This document shows, piece by piece, positions 26,101-28,795 of a DNA stretch of 64,000 nt; position 1 is the first letter of the stretch; every line of letters starts with the position of its first letter. The DNA lies in contig OW387139.1 of the NCBI GenBank assembly GCA_936440205.1, positions 2,965,596 to 3,029,595 on the forward strand, read 5' to 3'. A model generated the notes under the pieces. The model ran no database searches, had not been told where the DNA came from, and was given only the letters and a program-made list of their open reading frames with translations. Position numbers and translations under genes: made by a program. Origin of the DNA: Lepidonotus clava. Its lineage: Eukaryota > Annelida > Polychaeta > Phyllodocida > Polynoidae.

Positions 26101-28455
26101 GCCAGCTTATCAACGGCGATAACTACAAGGACTACTGTTTGGCAGTGTATCAACATCATCAAGACTCATGTTTCAGAGTTACTACCAGATACACCGTCAA
26201 CAGTGTAAAGTCACTTATGGTTTTCATTGAGCAACATAAAGTGACAGCCGTTTCACAGGCCTTTTGTAAATGTCGAATCCGTGATTCCGATGTCACTTTT
26301 GTTGGTCCTTTGTTCTGTTTTACATGTATACAACTACACTGTGAGCTGAAATCAATTTACATTCAGGCCATCGAAAATTTCTTTTCATACCAGGTGCAAA
26401 TGAATCCTGTTTTCGGTCACAATGTGTTGGCGACTGAAGTAGACTGTAACTTTTTCAAAGCACAGTCTCTCTTTCACCATACCATTGCTAAATCCGTCAG
26501 AAATCCTCATCACACATATGTATACACTCACACATGGAACAAAGAGAAACTGAAACAGCCGAAGATAAGGACACTTGCCCGAAACTGTTCTCATTGTTTA
26601 ATTTGTTTATTACCAGGCAACGGAAACAATGTTTTCTTATGCCAACAGTGTAAATGATTTTGTATTATATATTTTTCACTTTGTGAACAGTTTCAATGTA
26701 AATAAAAGATTACACCATGTATCTGTGACACTGTAAATATGTTTCTATATATGTTTCTAATGAATAAAACTTATAAACGAATTTTATATGTTGTGTTTTC
26801 TATACGCATATTATTTAATGAATATAAACACGAAAACTCTATATTCAGTTTCTATACGAATATTATTTAATGAATATGAAGACGAAACTTTATCAAAATC
26901 ATATTAAACGAATACATACACATAAAGTAGATATAATCGAATCGAATAGTAATAGTATAAGTCATAAAATTGCAAAGGGGGCGGTGCGCGCAGCCCATGG
27001 GAGGGTTTGTTTTAGGAATGAGGTGGAGACCTCCGGCCGTGCCTCCGGTCTCCACCTCATTCCTAAAACAGCCCTCCCATGGAATGCCCGCACCGCCCCC
27101 TTTGCAATTAAAATATCAGAACATATGTAATATTTTATCCGTAACCAGAATATAGGGTCCCTGAGAAAGCATGCCAGGGGAAGAGCGCGTTGAGGAACGA
27201 CGTGCAGACCTCCGGCCTTATGGCCTCCGGTCTCCACGTCGTTCCACGCGCTCTTCCCCTGACATGTTTTCTCAGTGACCCTGTTTTCTAATATTTCTAA
27301 CCTCTGACCTCTGACCTAATTACAAAAATAGCTTTTATAAGTAGGTCGTAATGACCTAATTATTCAGTCTCTATTAAGCTATGAACCTATTTTAGACCTA
27401 AACTCGGTCGTAGTGACCTACTGACCTACTTAGTAGCATTGACTATGCGCGCCAGCGACTCCATCATACTACTTGCATGGAATCATAGTAATATCAGTGG
27501 CATAGATCTACAGATGGCAGCACCTGATAGATATTGACAGTGGTTAATGTCAGTGGCATATATGTAAACACAATTTGACTAGTCAAGTGGATACAGGTCA
27601 GGTTAGGTTATACTTGAAGTTATATTGCATAGTTATAACCTTATACTTGATATTTGACAGCGATTTGTTAACTATTCAGGGGTGGGGATAGGATTTTGAA
27701 AAAGTGAGGGCACAAATTGGGTACGCCATCAAACACTGCAAAATAAGGAGGTTATGCATGGGGGCTGTCTATAAATGAAGTCATGCAGCAGGGGGAGGGG
27801 TGTTGAAATTTTCATGACCAAATATGACAAGGGGTGAGATGGGGTCATATGGCGCATGATGTTATGTTCAAAAAACTGAATTTCAGAGAAGATTTTAGGT
27901 TAGGATTGGACATCAGATGCTGAATTTTGTAAGTTCATCTAAGATCAACTATTTTCAGCTTACTAGGCAATACAATTCATCAATTTCTTTGTACTTATTC
28001 TACCATTTGGAGGGGGGTCCTCTGGGCATGATGTCATGATGTCAGGGGGGGGGGGGGGGTCAAGGGTTGCATAACGAAACATGACAAGGGGGTGAGGGGG
28101 GTCAGAAAAGGTCAAGAACAGAATGACGTCATTTATGGACAGAACTTTGCCCGACGCAATACATATGCATTACAATAAATTTACAGTAATGTATATAATA
28201 TCAAAGAATAAGTATTCAATTATAATAGGCTTGGGAAATGTGGAACGTCGCAGGACCAAGAAGTCTCAAGATACGTTTTGACCGATGCGATTAGCGCTCA
28301 TAATCATTAAACACTATCAAAGTGGACCTTACCTCCTCTGTAAGCCACCCAAAGAGCGGCTTTTCCACTAGGCGTGGTTCGGACTCCGCAGCGAAGCCTG
28401 CCTTCACCGTCCCCGACCCGTTGTCTATGACGATACAGTCTCCTGGGGTCGCCAT
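5197..28455 (-). CDS. Actin-family protein (orphan actin-related protein), six exons
   Basis: Six exons on the minus strand (28333-28455, 9968-10192, 8924-9061, 7601-7738, 6728-6896, 5197-5528) join in phase across GT-AG introns to give 374 residues, against 375-377 for actin. The fold markers are present: phosphate loop 1 IDNGSGTVKAGF (residues 10-21), DHPVLITEPALSPRNDRE (about 95-112), LLSGGTSCTKGLEPRLY and the C-terminal SIVHQKCF. The DNase-I-loop region is unlike actin. The position of actin Gln137 is Pro (LAVPGM) and that of His161 is Thr (DAGHQQTTVV), so both catalytic residues are missing and the second phosphate loop is rewritten. It should therefore bind nucleotide weakly or fail to hydrolyse it. 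It does not match a standard Arp class that I recognise. Intron 1 (10193-28332) contains a Polinton; without it the intron would be about 1.0 kb. The ATG at 28455 has a good context (GCCATGG). Confidence 0.88.
5734..6013. mobile_element. Possible solo LTR fragment in intron 5
   Basis: The segment starts TGTTAAGAGCC, ends GTCTTACA, and carries AATAAA about 35 bases before its end, an LTR-like layout. The sequence just to the right (ATTGGACGACAGCAG) vaguely resembles a Gypsy-type leader. No second LTR, no coding and no clear target duplication are visible, so this is at best an old remnant. Confidence 0.3.
6728..6896 (-). CDS. Actin-like gene, exon 5
   Basis: The exon lies between acceptor TTTCAG (before 6896) and donor GTGAGA (after 6728). 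It is 169 bp, leaving phase 1. It encodes EKLCYVSADFETELSETL then DYALPDGSTITVDKERF, matching the actin KLCYVALDFEQEM and YELPDGQVITIGNERF segments, and ends TTEALFKPSIIG, as actin has PEALFQPSFLG. Confidence 0.9.
7475..7552. repeat. Intronic repeat, copy 1 (second copy at 9484-9562)
   Basis: GATTGGTTCCAA, AGGGGAATGGTCA, GGA.CATAGA and GCTTTCCAGTCTC occur in the same order at 9484-9562. Both copies lie just outside actin-like exons (exon 4 and the exon 2 donor array), in introns 4 and 2. An AT dinucleotide run follows at 7553-7576. Confidence 0.6.
7601..7738 (-). CDS. Actin-like gene, exon 4
   Basis: Acceptor ACCCAG, 46 codons, donor AAG followed by GTAGGG, phase 0 at both ends. It encodes GYQLRPGTQTLPLGGYDLTS and on to AAFDAMTTAK, aligned with actin [20 protein letters not shown] to REIVRDIK. 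An acceptor-like TTGTACCCAG string recurs at about 8039-8048, upstream in transcription, next to a foldback element. Confidence 0.9.
7803..7977. mobile_element. Foldback element in intron 3 of the actin-like gene
   Basis: The left arm TTTGGATGCGTGGGCATGC is matched at the right end by GCATGCCCATGCATCCAAA. A second inner arm pairs AACAATGCAATGGGGCGGAT with ATCCGCCCCTTTGCATTGTT. The whole can fold into one long hairpin with a loop near 7880-7905. It is a non-autonomous element without coding. Confidence 0.7.
8064..8160. repeat. Fragment of a GCGGATCCAGG-type repeat
   Basis: It begins GGCGGATCCAGGGGGAGGGG, the same style of terminus as the element at 56540-56670. The right end is not defined. 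Probably a truncated non-autonomous DNA transposon. Confidence 0.35.
8924..9061 (-). CDS. Actin-like gene, exon 3
   Basis: Acceptor GAGCAG, 46 codons, donor CAG followed by GTGAGA, phase 0. It encodes ILLESVGCAGLYLAVPGMLS through VIDAGHQQTTVVPVFQ. This exon carries the two departures from actin chemistry: Pro at the Gln137 position and Thr at the His161 position, with GHQQ in place of the GDGV phosphate loop. Confidence 0.9.
9062..9614. other. Intron 2 of the actin-like gene, unique part
   Basis: AT-rich intron between exon 3 and the donor minisatellite. Apart from the repeat copy at 9484-9562 I see no element and no additional exon. Confidence 0.6.
9484..9562. repeat. Intronic repeat, copy 2
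   Basis: Collinear with 7475-7552 in the same orientation (GATTGGTTCCAA ... AGGGGAATGGTCA ... GCTTTCCAGTCTC). The duplication may be a small segmental copy within the gene or a short interspersed element. Confidence 0.6.
9615..10033 (-). repeat. 84-bp minisatellite duplicating an exon end with its splice donor
   Basis: On the minus strand about five head-to-tail units of 84 bp (one of 83 bp) each contain the last 66 bp of actin-like exon 2 (coding DHPVLITEPALSPRNDRE plus four more residues) and the first 18 bp of intron 2 (GTAGGTAGGGAGGGGGCT). Every unit therefore carries a GAG|GTAGG donor, at 9967, 9883, 9799, 9716 and 9632. Because 84 is divisible by 3 and the intronic piece is open (VGREGA), donors 1 to 3 all keep the reading frame and would add 0, 28 or 56 residues. 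The 83-bp unit ends that property for later copies. Confidence 0.9.
9968..10192 (-). CDS. Actin-like gene, exon 2 (first-donor form)
   Basis: Acceptor TTAAAAG before 10192; 75 codons to the first donor at 9967; phase 0. It encodes DDPTSRRPVAGSELKLAGVG, then ERGAVVDWDGAEALW (actin EHGIVTNWDDMEKIW) and ADHPVLITEPALSPRNDRE (actin EHPVLLTEAPLNPKANRE). The exact 3' end depends on which donor of the adjoining minisatellite is used; the first gives the actin-like length. Confidence 0.85.
10346..10351. repeat. Left target-site duplication of the Polinton (TGCATG)
   Basis: The six bases TGCATG directly precede the AG terminus of the element and recur exactly at 27474-27479. Polintons are known to make 6-bp duplications. 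Confidence 0.93.
10352..10488 (+). repeat. Polinton left terminal inverted repeat
   Basis: It starts AGTAGTATAATGGAGTCGCT and pairs with the reverse complement of 27339-27473. The first 45 bases and the last 30 are the best conserved; a middle block of about 25 bases is diverged. It contains AGGTCA half-sites as a two-base-spaced direct repeat (AGGTCACTAGGTCA). Confidence 0.95.
10489..10953. other. Polinton left non-coding margin
   Basis: AT-rich spacer between the left terminal repeat and the first gene, with runs of T and short ATTTT repeats. No gene is seen. It matches the position where Polintons carry 3' ends of the structural-gene block. Confidence 0.6.
10954..11337 (-). CDS. Polinton small acidic/coiled-coil protein
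   Basis: A 127-residue open frame at the downstream end of the structural block. It starts MSYSQPLRRTVSARY, has an acidic stretch (EKGESSEEEDEILD) at about 50-62, then a helical part (residues about 75-115) with heptad-like Leu/Val spacing (NTIDCVEALSANVDRLLFAV), suggesting a coiled coil. Its 5' part overlaps the 3' part of the protease frame. I do not recognise the family. It could be a small virion component, but the overlap leaves its status uncertain. Confidence 0.5.
   Translation of the reverse strand: MSYSQPLRRTVSARYPSHDKPNGQDSSYLQELKPVEMEKTETDTEEKGESSEEEDEILDMPKRRPISLGRMQRDLENTIDCVEALSANVDRLLFAVTNLQSKLEELTERSAQSRGCGFSCSNNSFAL
11133..11693 (-). CDS. Polinton adenovirus-type cysteine protease
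   Basis: This 186-residue frame has the order of an adenain-like (C5/Ulp1-like) protease: GEHWVAFWV with the catalytic His, FYFDSFG with the acidic partner, then QLQALTSTTCGAHC with the Gln and nucleophile Cys. In adenoviruses and Polintons the enzyme cleaves capsid precursors during maturation. It sits next to the major capsid gene, the usual arrangement. The C-terminal tail is basic and overlaps the neighbouring small frame. Confidence 0.85.
   Translation of the reverse strand: MVLKTSELNKILRNHPHTNRYFLGTFPSDRIPKKPRPFTCFISNTDPHNKPGEHWVAFWVSPQGKTFYFDSFGLPPIAIKHISFCQRSSYGIWEYNRQQLQALTSTTCGAHCVRFLIETCRTLNPYVALSVLGTPAMTNLTDKTVLTYKNLNRWKWRRRKQIQRKKESHQKKKMKYWTCLRDVPYH
11814..12999 (-). pseudogene. 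Polinton major capsid protein region (double jelly-roll type)
   Basis: The start MSLIHPCAATCAVGELDLHA followed by LPISQKDILRSQFV is the signature N-terminus of the Polinton major capsid family, annotated in many animal genomes as F54H12.2-like. Later segments include SLFSSVQLLINGEKVT and, toward the C-terminus, IQLHHFKNGYTLFAFDLTPD, also typical. The protein would form the trimeric double jelly-roll capsomer. The region is a broken copy (counted in the element's total). It begins a few bases after the small basic structural gene. Confidence 0.85.
13010..13474 (-). CDS. Polinton small basic structural protein
   Basis: 154 residues, very basic. The layout is common in this family: a Gly/Tyr-rich start, GHGIFGSIMRSALPMIKKLG (an amphipathic segment about residues 44-63), GVFDDVVAGKNFKKSL, and a Lys/Arg tail with PPAKRRRA, a likely nuclear-localisation or nucleic-acid-binding stretch. 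By position and composition it resembles adenovirus core or membrane-lytic precursor proteins; that role is inference. It ends 10 bases before the capsid gene. Confidence 0.75.
   Translation of the reverse strand: MVSYYMNVPPLYSAPRGEYGQYYKRSQFGSGQLPAFGGAKRQRGHGIFGSIMRSALPMIKKLGASAFKAAVPTIVKTGKGVFDDVVAGKNFKKSLVKRSKSAGSSLMDTAFSAVRRYLNTDDDGPPAKRRRATQGARRGNEKKKSVGRRKSTLF
13494..14909 (-). CDS. Polinton probable minor capsid/penton-type protein
   Basis: I place the start at the internal Met at 14909 because MDVTCTLPSNSSTKTFPDNT is the recognisable family N-terminus and overlaps the integrase stop by only about 10 bases; a longer frame begins at 14966. It reads DNTLSTYRVLLQKYMVLPAD then SEITLPVKWYNVRKS, the conserved opening of a Polinton structural protein seen across animals. 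A long Ser/Thr/Pro- and acid-rich middle (about residues 75-260) follows. The C-terminal half is more ordered, with HSLRITHFKEIGVYLRDSAG near the end. Assignment as minor capsid (penton) rests on family position and is moderate. Confidence 0.65.
   Translation of the reverse strand: MDVTCTLPSNSSTKTFPDNTLSTYRVLLQKYMVLPADTDCALSEITLPVKWYNVRKSTFYLLSAEAPGENKKHNTSPTRARTSCGSDEEASSPATSTTTPGTAADSIETPTGPDPDHEESSGAFISDAVSAVRTVSESISPPTSSSHTSDGPTPPKKPREGITPLQTPPTRRVEAITRLKREIESSRKKRDREPFLTDMFNTDLVTHMHETPPKRKLEVEMEGIEKEENDDDDDQPEPTEVFEEADADEPKKLPPTLSYIDSLARKHFPGKRSYARFSMESGQVEANKDLIKLLNKIMKKNIPKVIKKMKEEKRKNKGNGPDEIFSYNEFTMKTLIALPSNTMLIIPENLSYQLGFEGKIYMGRRTRAKQITDVNFRNHTVYVYSDIIHNGVVGDTEAPLLRCMAVNKYSQKTMDTINFPNLIFHSLRITHFKEIGVYLRDSAGEPIPFEHGEVSVVLTFRALSHPYSTLV
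14900..15985 (-). CDS. Polinton retroviral-type integrase with chromodomain
   Basis: 361 residues. An rve-type catalytic core carries WQMDLIDMQQF (first Asp, about residue 79), LQTDKGKEF (second Asp) and IAERFNSTLQ (Glu), the DDE triad. The C-terminus from about residue 318 is a chromodomain: YTVESILKYRGKGAKRQALI then KWKGYGDKFNSWEPV. Polinton integrases process the ends and join them to target DNA; the chromodomain is thought to bind modified histones and steer insertion. The frame looks continuous. It lies between the two structural genes at 15967-16839 and 13494-14909. Confidence 0.93.
   Translation of the reverse strand: MVYKALKKEVVNHFTDPKQPASFTSASKIKKHYFKNTDIKHIEDALESVDAYTKHKPFKRRFPRRKTQTFGIDKQWQMDLIDMQQFKKYNKGYSYIMVAIDVFSRFGFAQAIKSKKATDVTEAFKVMTVKRCPKYLQTDKGKEFLNKTFQDYLKETGVSFFTGENDDIKCSIAERFNSTLQQKMWRYFTHMKTYTYIDVLQDLVHSYNHTFHSTIGGRPVDVNKDNADRLFYHLYERVRAKDLKKKRKPLMKSDDRARILRKKKTFNRGYEPNWSEEIFTVKNPNYIKGYEIEDTLQERIKGWFYPQEVQKVKVTPRKQYTVESILKYRGKGAKRQALIKWKGYGDKFNSWEPVKNIQKWM
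15967..16839 (-). CDS. Polinton conserved structural-block protein, function unknown
   Basis: 290 residues starting MTSYKRMLLVHPDVLQSS. A pattern K-x-M-x-L-V-x-P-x-x-L followed by a helical MSRVLNDPTMSREEKLATYN segment (about residues 73-92) recurs in Polintons of many animals. The middle is Ser/Pro-rich (RSPSPSPPPSPTIMKPKR) and the tail is charged (EEEHEEVETPRRKEKPP). It overlaps the integrase start by 19 bases, consistent with a compact block. Role unknown; a virion or DNA-binding role is plausible only. Confidence 0.7.
   Translation of the reverse strand: MTSYKRMLLVHPDVLQSSNKVEMESSTVSGKVDSPPPAKESDRDSFFERSMVKEKLEPTASTVEVLARLQKEMSRVLNDPTMSREEKLATYNDLMTRSSILSSKAKSMLFSTSHLSRSPSPSPPPSPTIMKPKRVSTKPRGLLMPKVLPHKMEKALEKVPGSYHNSVRNLYKTLAKSRKQFTKDGRLILGDTPIDETHLMNLLSSAVRPTTKKRASLPGQKQFVQIVKKLNPKMKYIRNYNMKGSDSEEEHEEVETPRRKEKPPQQEGHGRSKRHRHFTVTPFVKWSTRL
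16846..17202 (-). CDS. Polinton small protein with C-terminal hydrophobic segment
   Basis: 118 residues. It begins with a basic helical region, contains KQAVGRLSRYKKQLKGL, and ends with GGFIGTLLGLAVPLISSIIG (residues about 94-113), a likely membrane or capsid-penetrating helix. The same layout, a helical domain then LLxQxGGF and a hydrophobic tail, is common to small Polinton proteins. Its ATG overlaps the ATPase stop by four bases, so the two probably share a transcript. Confidence 0.7.
   Translation of the reverse strand: MKAKQLALIKKHLPLLRHLSKCTGKECKHIMMGMSNEVIRLIAQIGVNIMNKNLHISNKQAVGRLSRYKKQLKGLTKPSTTVGHKRKILEQEGGFIGTLLGLAVPLISSIIGGLTRHH
17199..17870 (-). CDS. Polinton genome-packaging ATPase (FtsK/HerA type)
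   Basis: 223 residues. Walker A AGPSGCGKT lies at residues 22-30 and Walker B SLLIIDDLL at about 92-100, followed by an Asn/Gln-type sensor region (MSVIFITQNLF). In Polintons and related viruses this enzyme pumps DNA into the capsid. It is the first gene of the minus-strand structural block; its start sits next to the hairpin-rich spacer 17871-18754. Confidence 0.9.
   Translation of the reverse strand: MESVKEIAFDPRLQGPFTCLIAGPSGCGKTQLVFEIIEKAKTVINPPVDEIIYCYGQWQDVFKKYQGKVKFNIGLLSREELLHKKKDLSKHSLLIIDDLLDKEDAPLIRDLFIKGSHHRNMSVIFITQNLFLPNKDFRTLSLNSHYMIIFKNPRDMSQIHALSRQVFPTHPRFLTNVYNEETSARHSYLVLDFKQTTPNTLRVCNSVTTPLKTTVFIPTTRKQ
17871..18754. promoter_or_regulatory. Polinton spacer with tandem repeats and hairpins
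   Basis: Between two minus-strand genes lies 880 bp without a gene. From 17996 to about 18190 there are three to four diverging units of about 60 bp, each starting near AATAAAATAACGACAAATGA. At 18374-18434 is a 61-bp hairpin with TTTTCTTGAAAGAGAAAAGG in its left arm, then a small one (AACGCC...GGCGTT, 18441-18458), and at about 18690-18714 GGTTTTCTACC-TTTT-GGTAGAAAACC. Plausible roles are promoter of the structural block, terminator of the 281-residue gene, or replication signal; none is shown. Confidence 0.6.
18755..19600 (-). CDS. Polinton 281-residue orphan protein
   Basis: An open frame of 281 residues starting MVPLVTRRESLTRALHNKYS. An N-terminal basic region with a hydrophobic stretch (VLWSVTKMIIYAL, about 32-44) is followed by a mixed region with HWVKYICPRDGMYQIEGEIH and a Lys/Asp-rich tail (FDTEIGHGQEGCDHIVRVVG). 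Sites such as ADIVIPLINATI look like beta strands. I recognise no family. It stands alone between the hairpin spacer and the divergent start of the plus-strand block, 127 bases from the next gene's ATG, so the gap 19601-19726 is probably a two-way promoter. A perfect 28-bp palindrome lies inside it (19100-19127). Confidence 0.65.
   Translation of the reverse strand: MVPLVTRRESLTRALHNKYSKIYMYRFHWRYVLWSVTKMIIYALRDPLRFISRLVINRTSLTMYMNAQPSVQHRVPLAPLIGRPSHFRNEVVNVPFARASGIYGEEHWVKYICPRDGMYQIEGEIHPNILFQNCKLLKNIRLTQQPNLTLKDMITKKPCVVGLPTTQCILSHIFARHSVKETVQRRFWRKSEADPDGKPSIFLHADIVIPLINATIRYPDKVVNTLDNNKFFYEKEFDTEIGHGQEGCDHIVRVVGRNGKESSLVTAYSIPRFTPTHTLQY
19727..20590 (+). CDS. Polinton alanine-tract protein with possible PC4-like domain
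   Basis: 287 residues. The first 130 are low complexity and acidic; a run of Ala encoded by repeated GCC (about 20117-20150) follows. A Lys/Arg/Pro-rich linker (KKKAPPRKRKPAGEQKPRAK, about 178-197) looks like a nuclear or DNA-binding tail. The last 75 residues, with ISVIVTTYQGKAKIHLGSRH and YALFFDLVSTLGPKILNDLK, resemble the strand-strand-helix pattern of PC4-like single-stranded-DNA-binding domains. It is the first plus-strand gene, just ahead of the polymerase, which would fit a replication or transcription helper. The fold call is by eye. Confidence 0.6.
20591..20893 (+). promoter_or_regulatory. Polinton spacer with a duplicated block before the polymerase
   Basis: AT-rich, no gene. A block of about 50 bp is present twice (20729-20778 and 20798-20847): AGCTTCAAA.AAAATATTTAG then TCAGCTTTT.TATA and CTAGC. 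It immediately precedes the polymerase gene and could be its promoter. Confidence 0.5.
20894..25085 (+). pseudogene. Polinton protein-primed DNA polymerase B region
   Basis: The region encodes the parts of a Polinton family-B polymerase in order: an N-terminal Cys pair motif (CPMCNVPRRP), a YLCFFRCLSYFLF segment, a C2H2-type finger (CRKCRRLFETEYNLKRH), the exonuclease Asp-Glu motif (VYDFESYF), palm motif A (GVDANSLYLKCM), motif B (KLLGNSSYGKT) and palm motif C (CEMDTDSLYF). This enzyme class copies linear genomes from a terminal protein primer. The copy is broken (counted in the element's total). It is the largest gene of the plus-strand block. Confidence 0.93.
25086..25718. other. Polinton A-rich low-complexity spacer
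   Basis: It contains long runs of A, AAAT and TAAAA words and no gene. From 25500 the composition normalises and may hold the promoter of the next gene. Confidence 0.6.
25719..26657 (+). CDS. Polinton right-end cysteine-rich orphan protein
   Basis: 312 residues. The first 60 are acidic and Ser-rich (MSDSSYSDFLIDLASNDSST); the body is rich in Cys, His and aromatic residues; the tail has CSHCLICLL followed 11 residues later by CQQC, a probable zinc ribbon. An acidic N-terminus plus a C-terminal zinc site is a layout seen in viral transactivators, but I find no family match. It is the last gene before the right-end hairpins and probably cargo particular to this lineage. Confidence 0.6.
   Translation: MSDSSYSDFLIDLASNDSSTNDNETTLSWGLDLSFLNIAESRPESPDSTLDSNYPSADINFQLIPKNDKVVVLCGCSGYFFWEIIPAQYSDFYLKPHHVSTVDHTTGTTRSCSTFTEAMWDGYSFATSQLINGDNYKDYCLAVYQHHQDSCFRVTTRYTVNSVKSLMVFIEQHKVTAVSQAFCKCRIRDSDVTFVGPLFCFTCIQLHCELKSIYIQAIENFFSYQVQMNPVFGHNVLATEVDCNFFKAQSLFHHTIAKSVRNPHHTYVYTHTWNKEKLKQPKIRTLARNCSHCLICLLPGNGNNVFLCQQCK
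26658..26967. other. Polinton right margin with short direct repeats
   Basis: AT-rich. A block of about 50 bp occurs twice (26798-26849 and 26850-26893): TTTCTATACG.ATATTATTTA then ATGAATAT.AA. AATAAA at about 26700 and 26763 may end the cysteine-rich gene's transcript. No gene. Confidence 0.5.
26968..27109. repeat. Polinton right-end hairpin 1 (142 bp)
   Basis: The left arm starts AATTGCAAAGGGGGCGGTGC and the right arm ends GCACCGCCCCCTTTGCAATT. Inner blocks CCATGGGAGGG/CCCTCCCATGG and TTTTAGGAATGAGGTGGAGA/TCTCCACCTCATTCCTAAAA also pair. Only small bulges interrupt it. GC-rich, in contrast to its AT-rich surroundings. Confidence 0.92.
27154..27282. repeat. Polinton right-end hairpin 2 (129 bp)
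   Basis: Arms pair from AGGGTCCCTGAGAAA to TTTCTCAGTGACCCT, with inner CAGGGGAAGAGCGCGT/ACGCGCTCTTCCCCTG and GAACGACGTG/CACGTCGTTC. The apex, AGACCTCCGGCC-TTAT-GGCCTCCGGTCT, echoes the apex of hairpin 1. It ends about 57 bases from the right terminal repeat. Confidence 0.92.
27339..27473 (-). repeat. Polinton right terminal inverted repeat
   Basis: Reverse complement of 10352-10488 with about one difference in ten; it ends CCATCATACTACT (terminal CT). TGACCT words are arranged as a two-base-spaced direct repeat here, and as a one-base-spaced one at 27305-27317. Confidence 0.95.
27474..27479. repeat. Right target-site duplication of the Polinton (TGCATG)
   Basis: Exact repeat of 10346-10351 directly after the terminal CT. 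Confidence 0.93.
27765..28142. mobile_element. Non-autonomous DNA transposon in intron 1
   Basis: It begins CTGTCTATAAATGAAGTCAT and ends ATGACGTCATTTATGGACAG, inverted terminal repeats of about 20 bp with two mismatches. The interior is G-rich (poly-G near 28045-28058) with ATGACAAGGGG words repeated near both ends. No coding. Confidence 0.65.
28333..28455 (-). CDS. Actin-like gene, exon 1
   Basis: The ATG at 28455 lies in a GCCATGG context; 41 codons run to donor GAG followed by GTAAGG (28332). It encodes MATPGDCIVIDNGSGTVKAG, whose residues 11-15 (DNGSG) align number for number with actin. A longer upstream frame would need a GTG start and is not needed. Confidence 0.9.
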
Positions 28456-28606
28456 GGCAACACACCGGTACTCCACTCGGAATCGGGGGTTATTTTAGCA
28501 GATGTACTGTCAGAGATTGTTCTCCATTATGTGAATTGCTACACAGAGGTCACTCAGAGGTGGACATCAAGAAGATGACATTAAAAGGTCATTTAATGGT
28601 CATCAG
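28456..28606 (-). promoter_or_regulatory. Likely 5'UTR/core promoter of the actin-like gene
   Basis: This stretch separates the start codon from the receptor-site repeat. No TATA box is evident on the minus strand. The start of transcription cannot be placed from sequence. Confidence 0.35.
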
Positions 28607-28795
28607 CAGAGGTCATTTAGAGGTCACCATAGAGTTAACGTGTTGAAGTCACAAGTGAAGGTTATCAGCAGAGGTCATGTAGAGGTCACCGTAGAGATAA
28701 CTTGTTGAAGTCACAAGTGGAGGTCATCAGCAGAGGTCATGTAGAGGTCACCGTAGAGATAACTTGTTGAGTCACAGGTGAAGGTCATCAGCAGG
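28607..28795. promoter_or_regulatory. 62-bp tandem repeat with three DR5 nuclear-receptor sites
   Basis: About three units of 62 bp lie 150-340 bp upstream of the actin-like start codon. Each carries AGGTCA-N5-AGGTCA: 28610-28626 (spacer TTTAG), 28672-28688 (TGTAG) and 28734-28750 (TGTAG). DR5 of this sequence is the classic retinoic-acid receptor/RXR element. Extra single AGGTCA or AGGTCAC words occur nearby. Whether the sites are used is unknown. Confidence 0.75.

Larger units (their letters stand above)
10352..27473. mobile_element. Polinton (Maverick) virus-like element, nearly whole fossil
   Basis: A 17,122-bp element with AG...CT ends, terminal inverted repeats of about 135 bp and a perfect TGCATG duplication lies in intron 1 of the actin-like gene. 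Gene content is that of the Polinton family: packaging ATPase, integrase, capsid proteins, cysteine protease and protein-primed DNA polymerase B, plus several family-typical small proteins and three genes I cannot name. A minus-strand block (10954-19600) and a plus-strand block (19727-26657) diverge near 19.6 kb. Most reading frames are open; I count about three visible breaks, so this copy is a fossil. The two terminal repeats differ at roughly one position in ten, which suggests either some age or arms that were unequal at insertion. Confidence 0.97.

Noticed and set aside
28456-28476. Upstream extension of actin-like exon 1 from 28476
   Set aside because: It would require a GTG start; the ATG at 28455 has a better context and matches the actin N-terminus.
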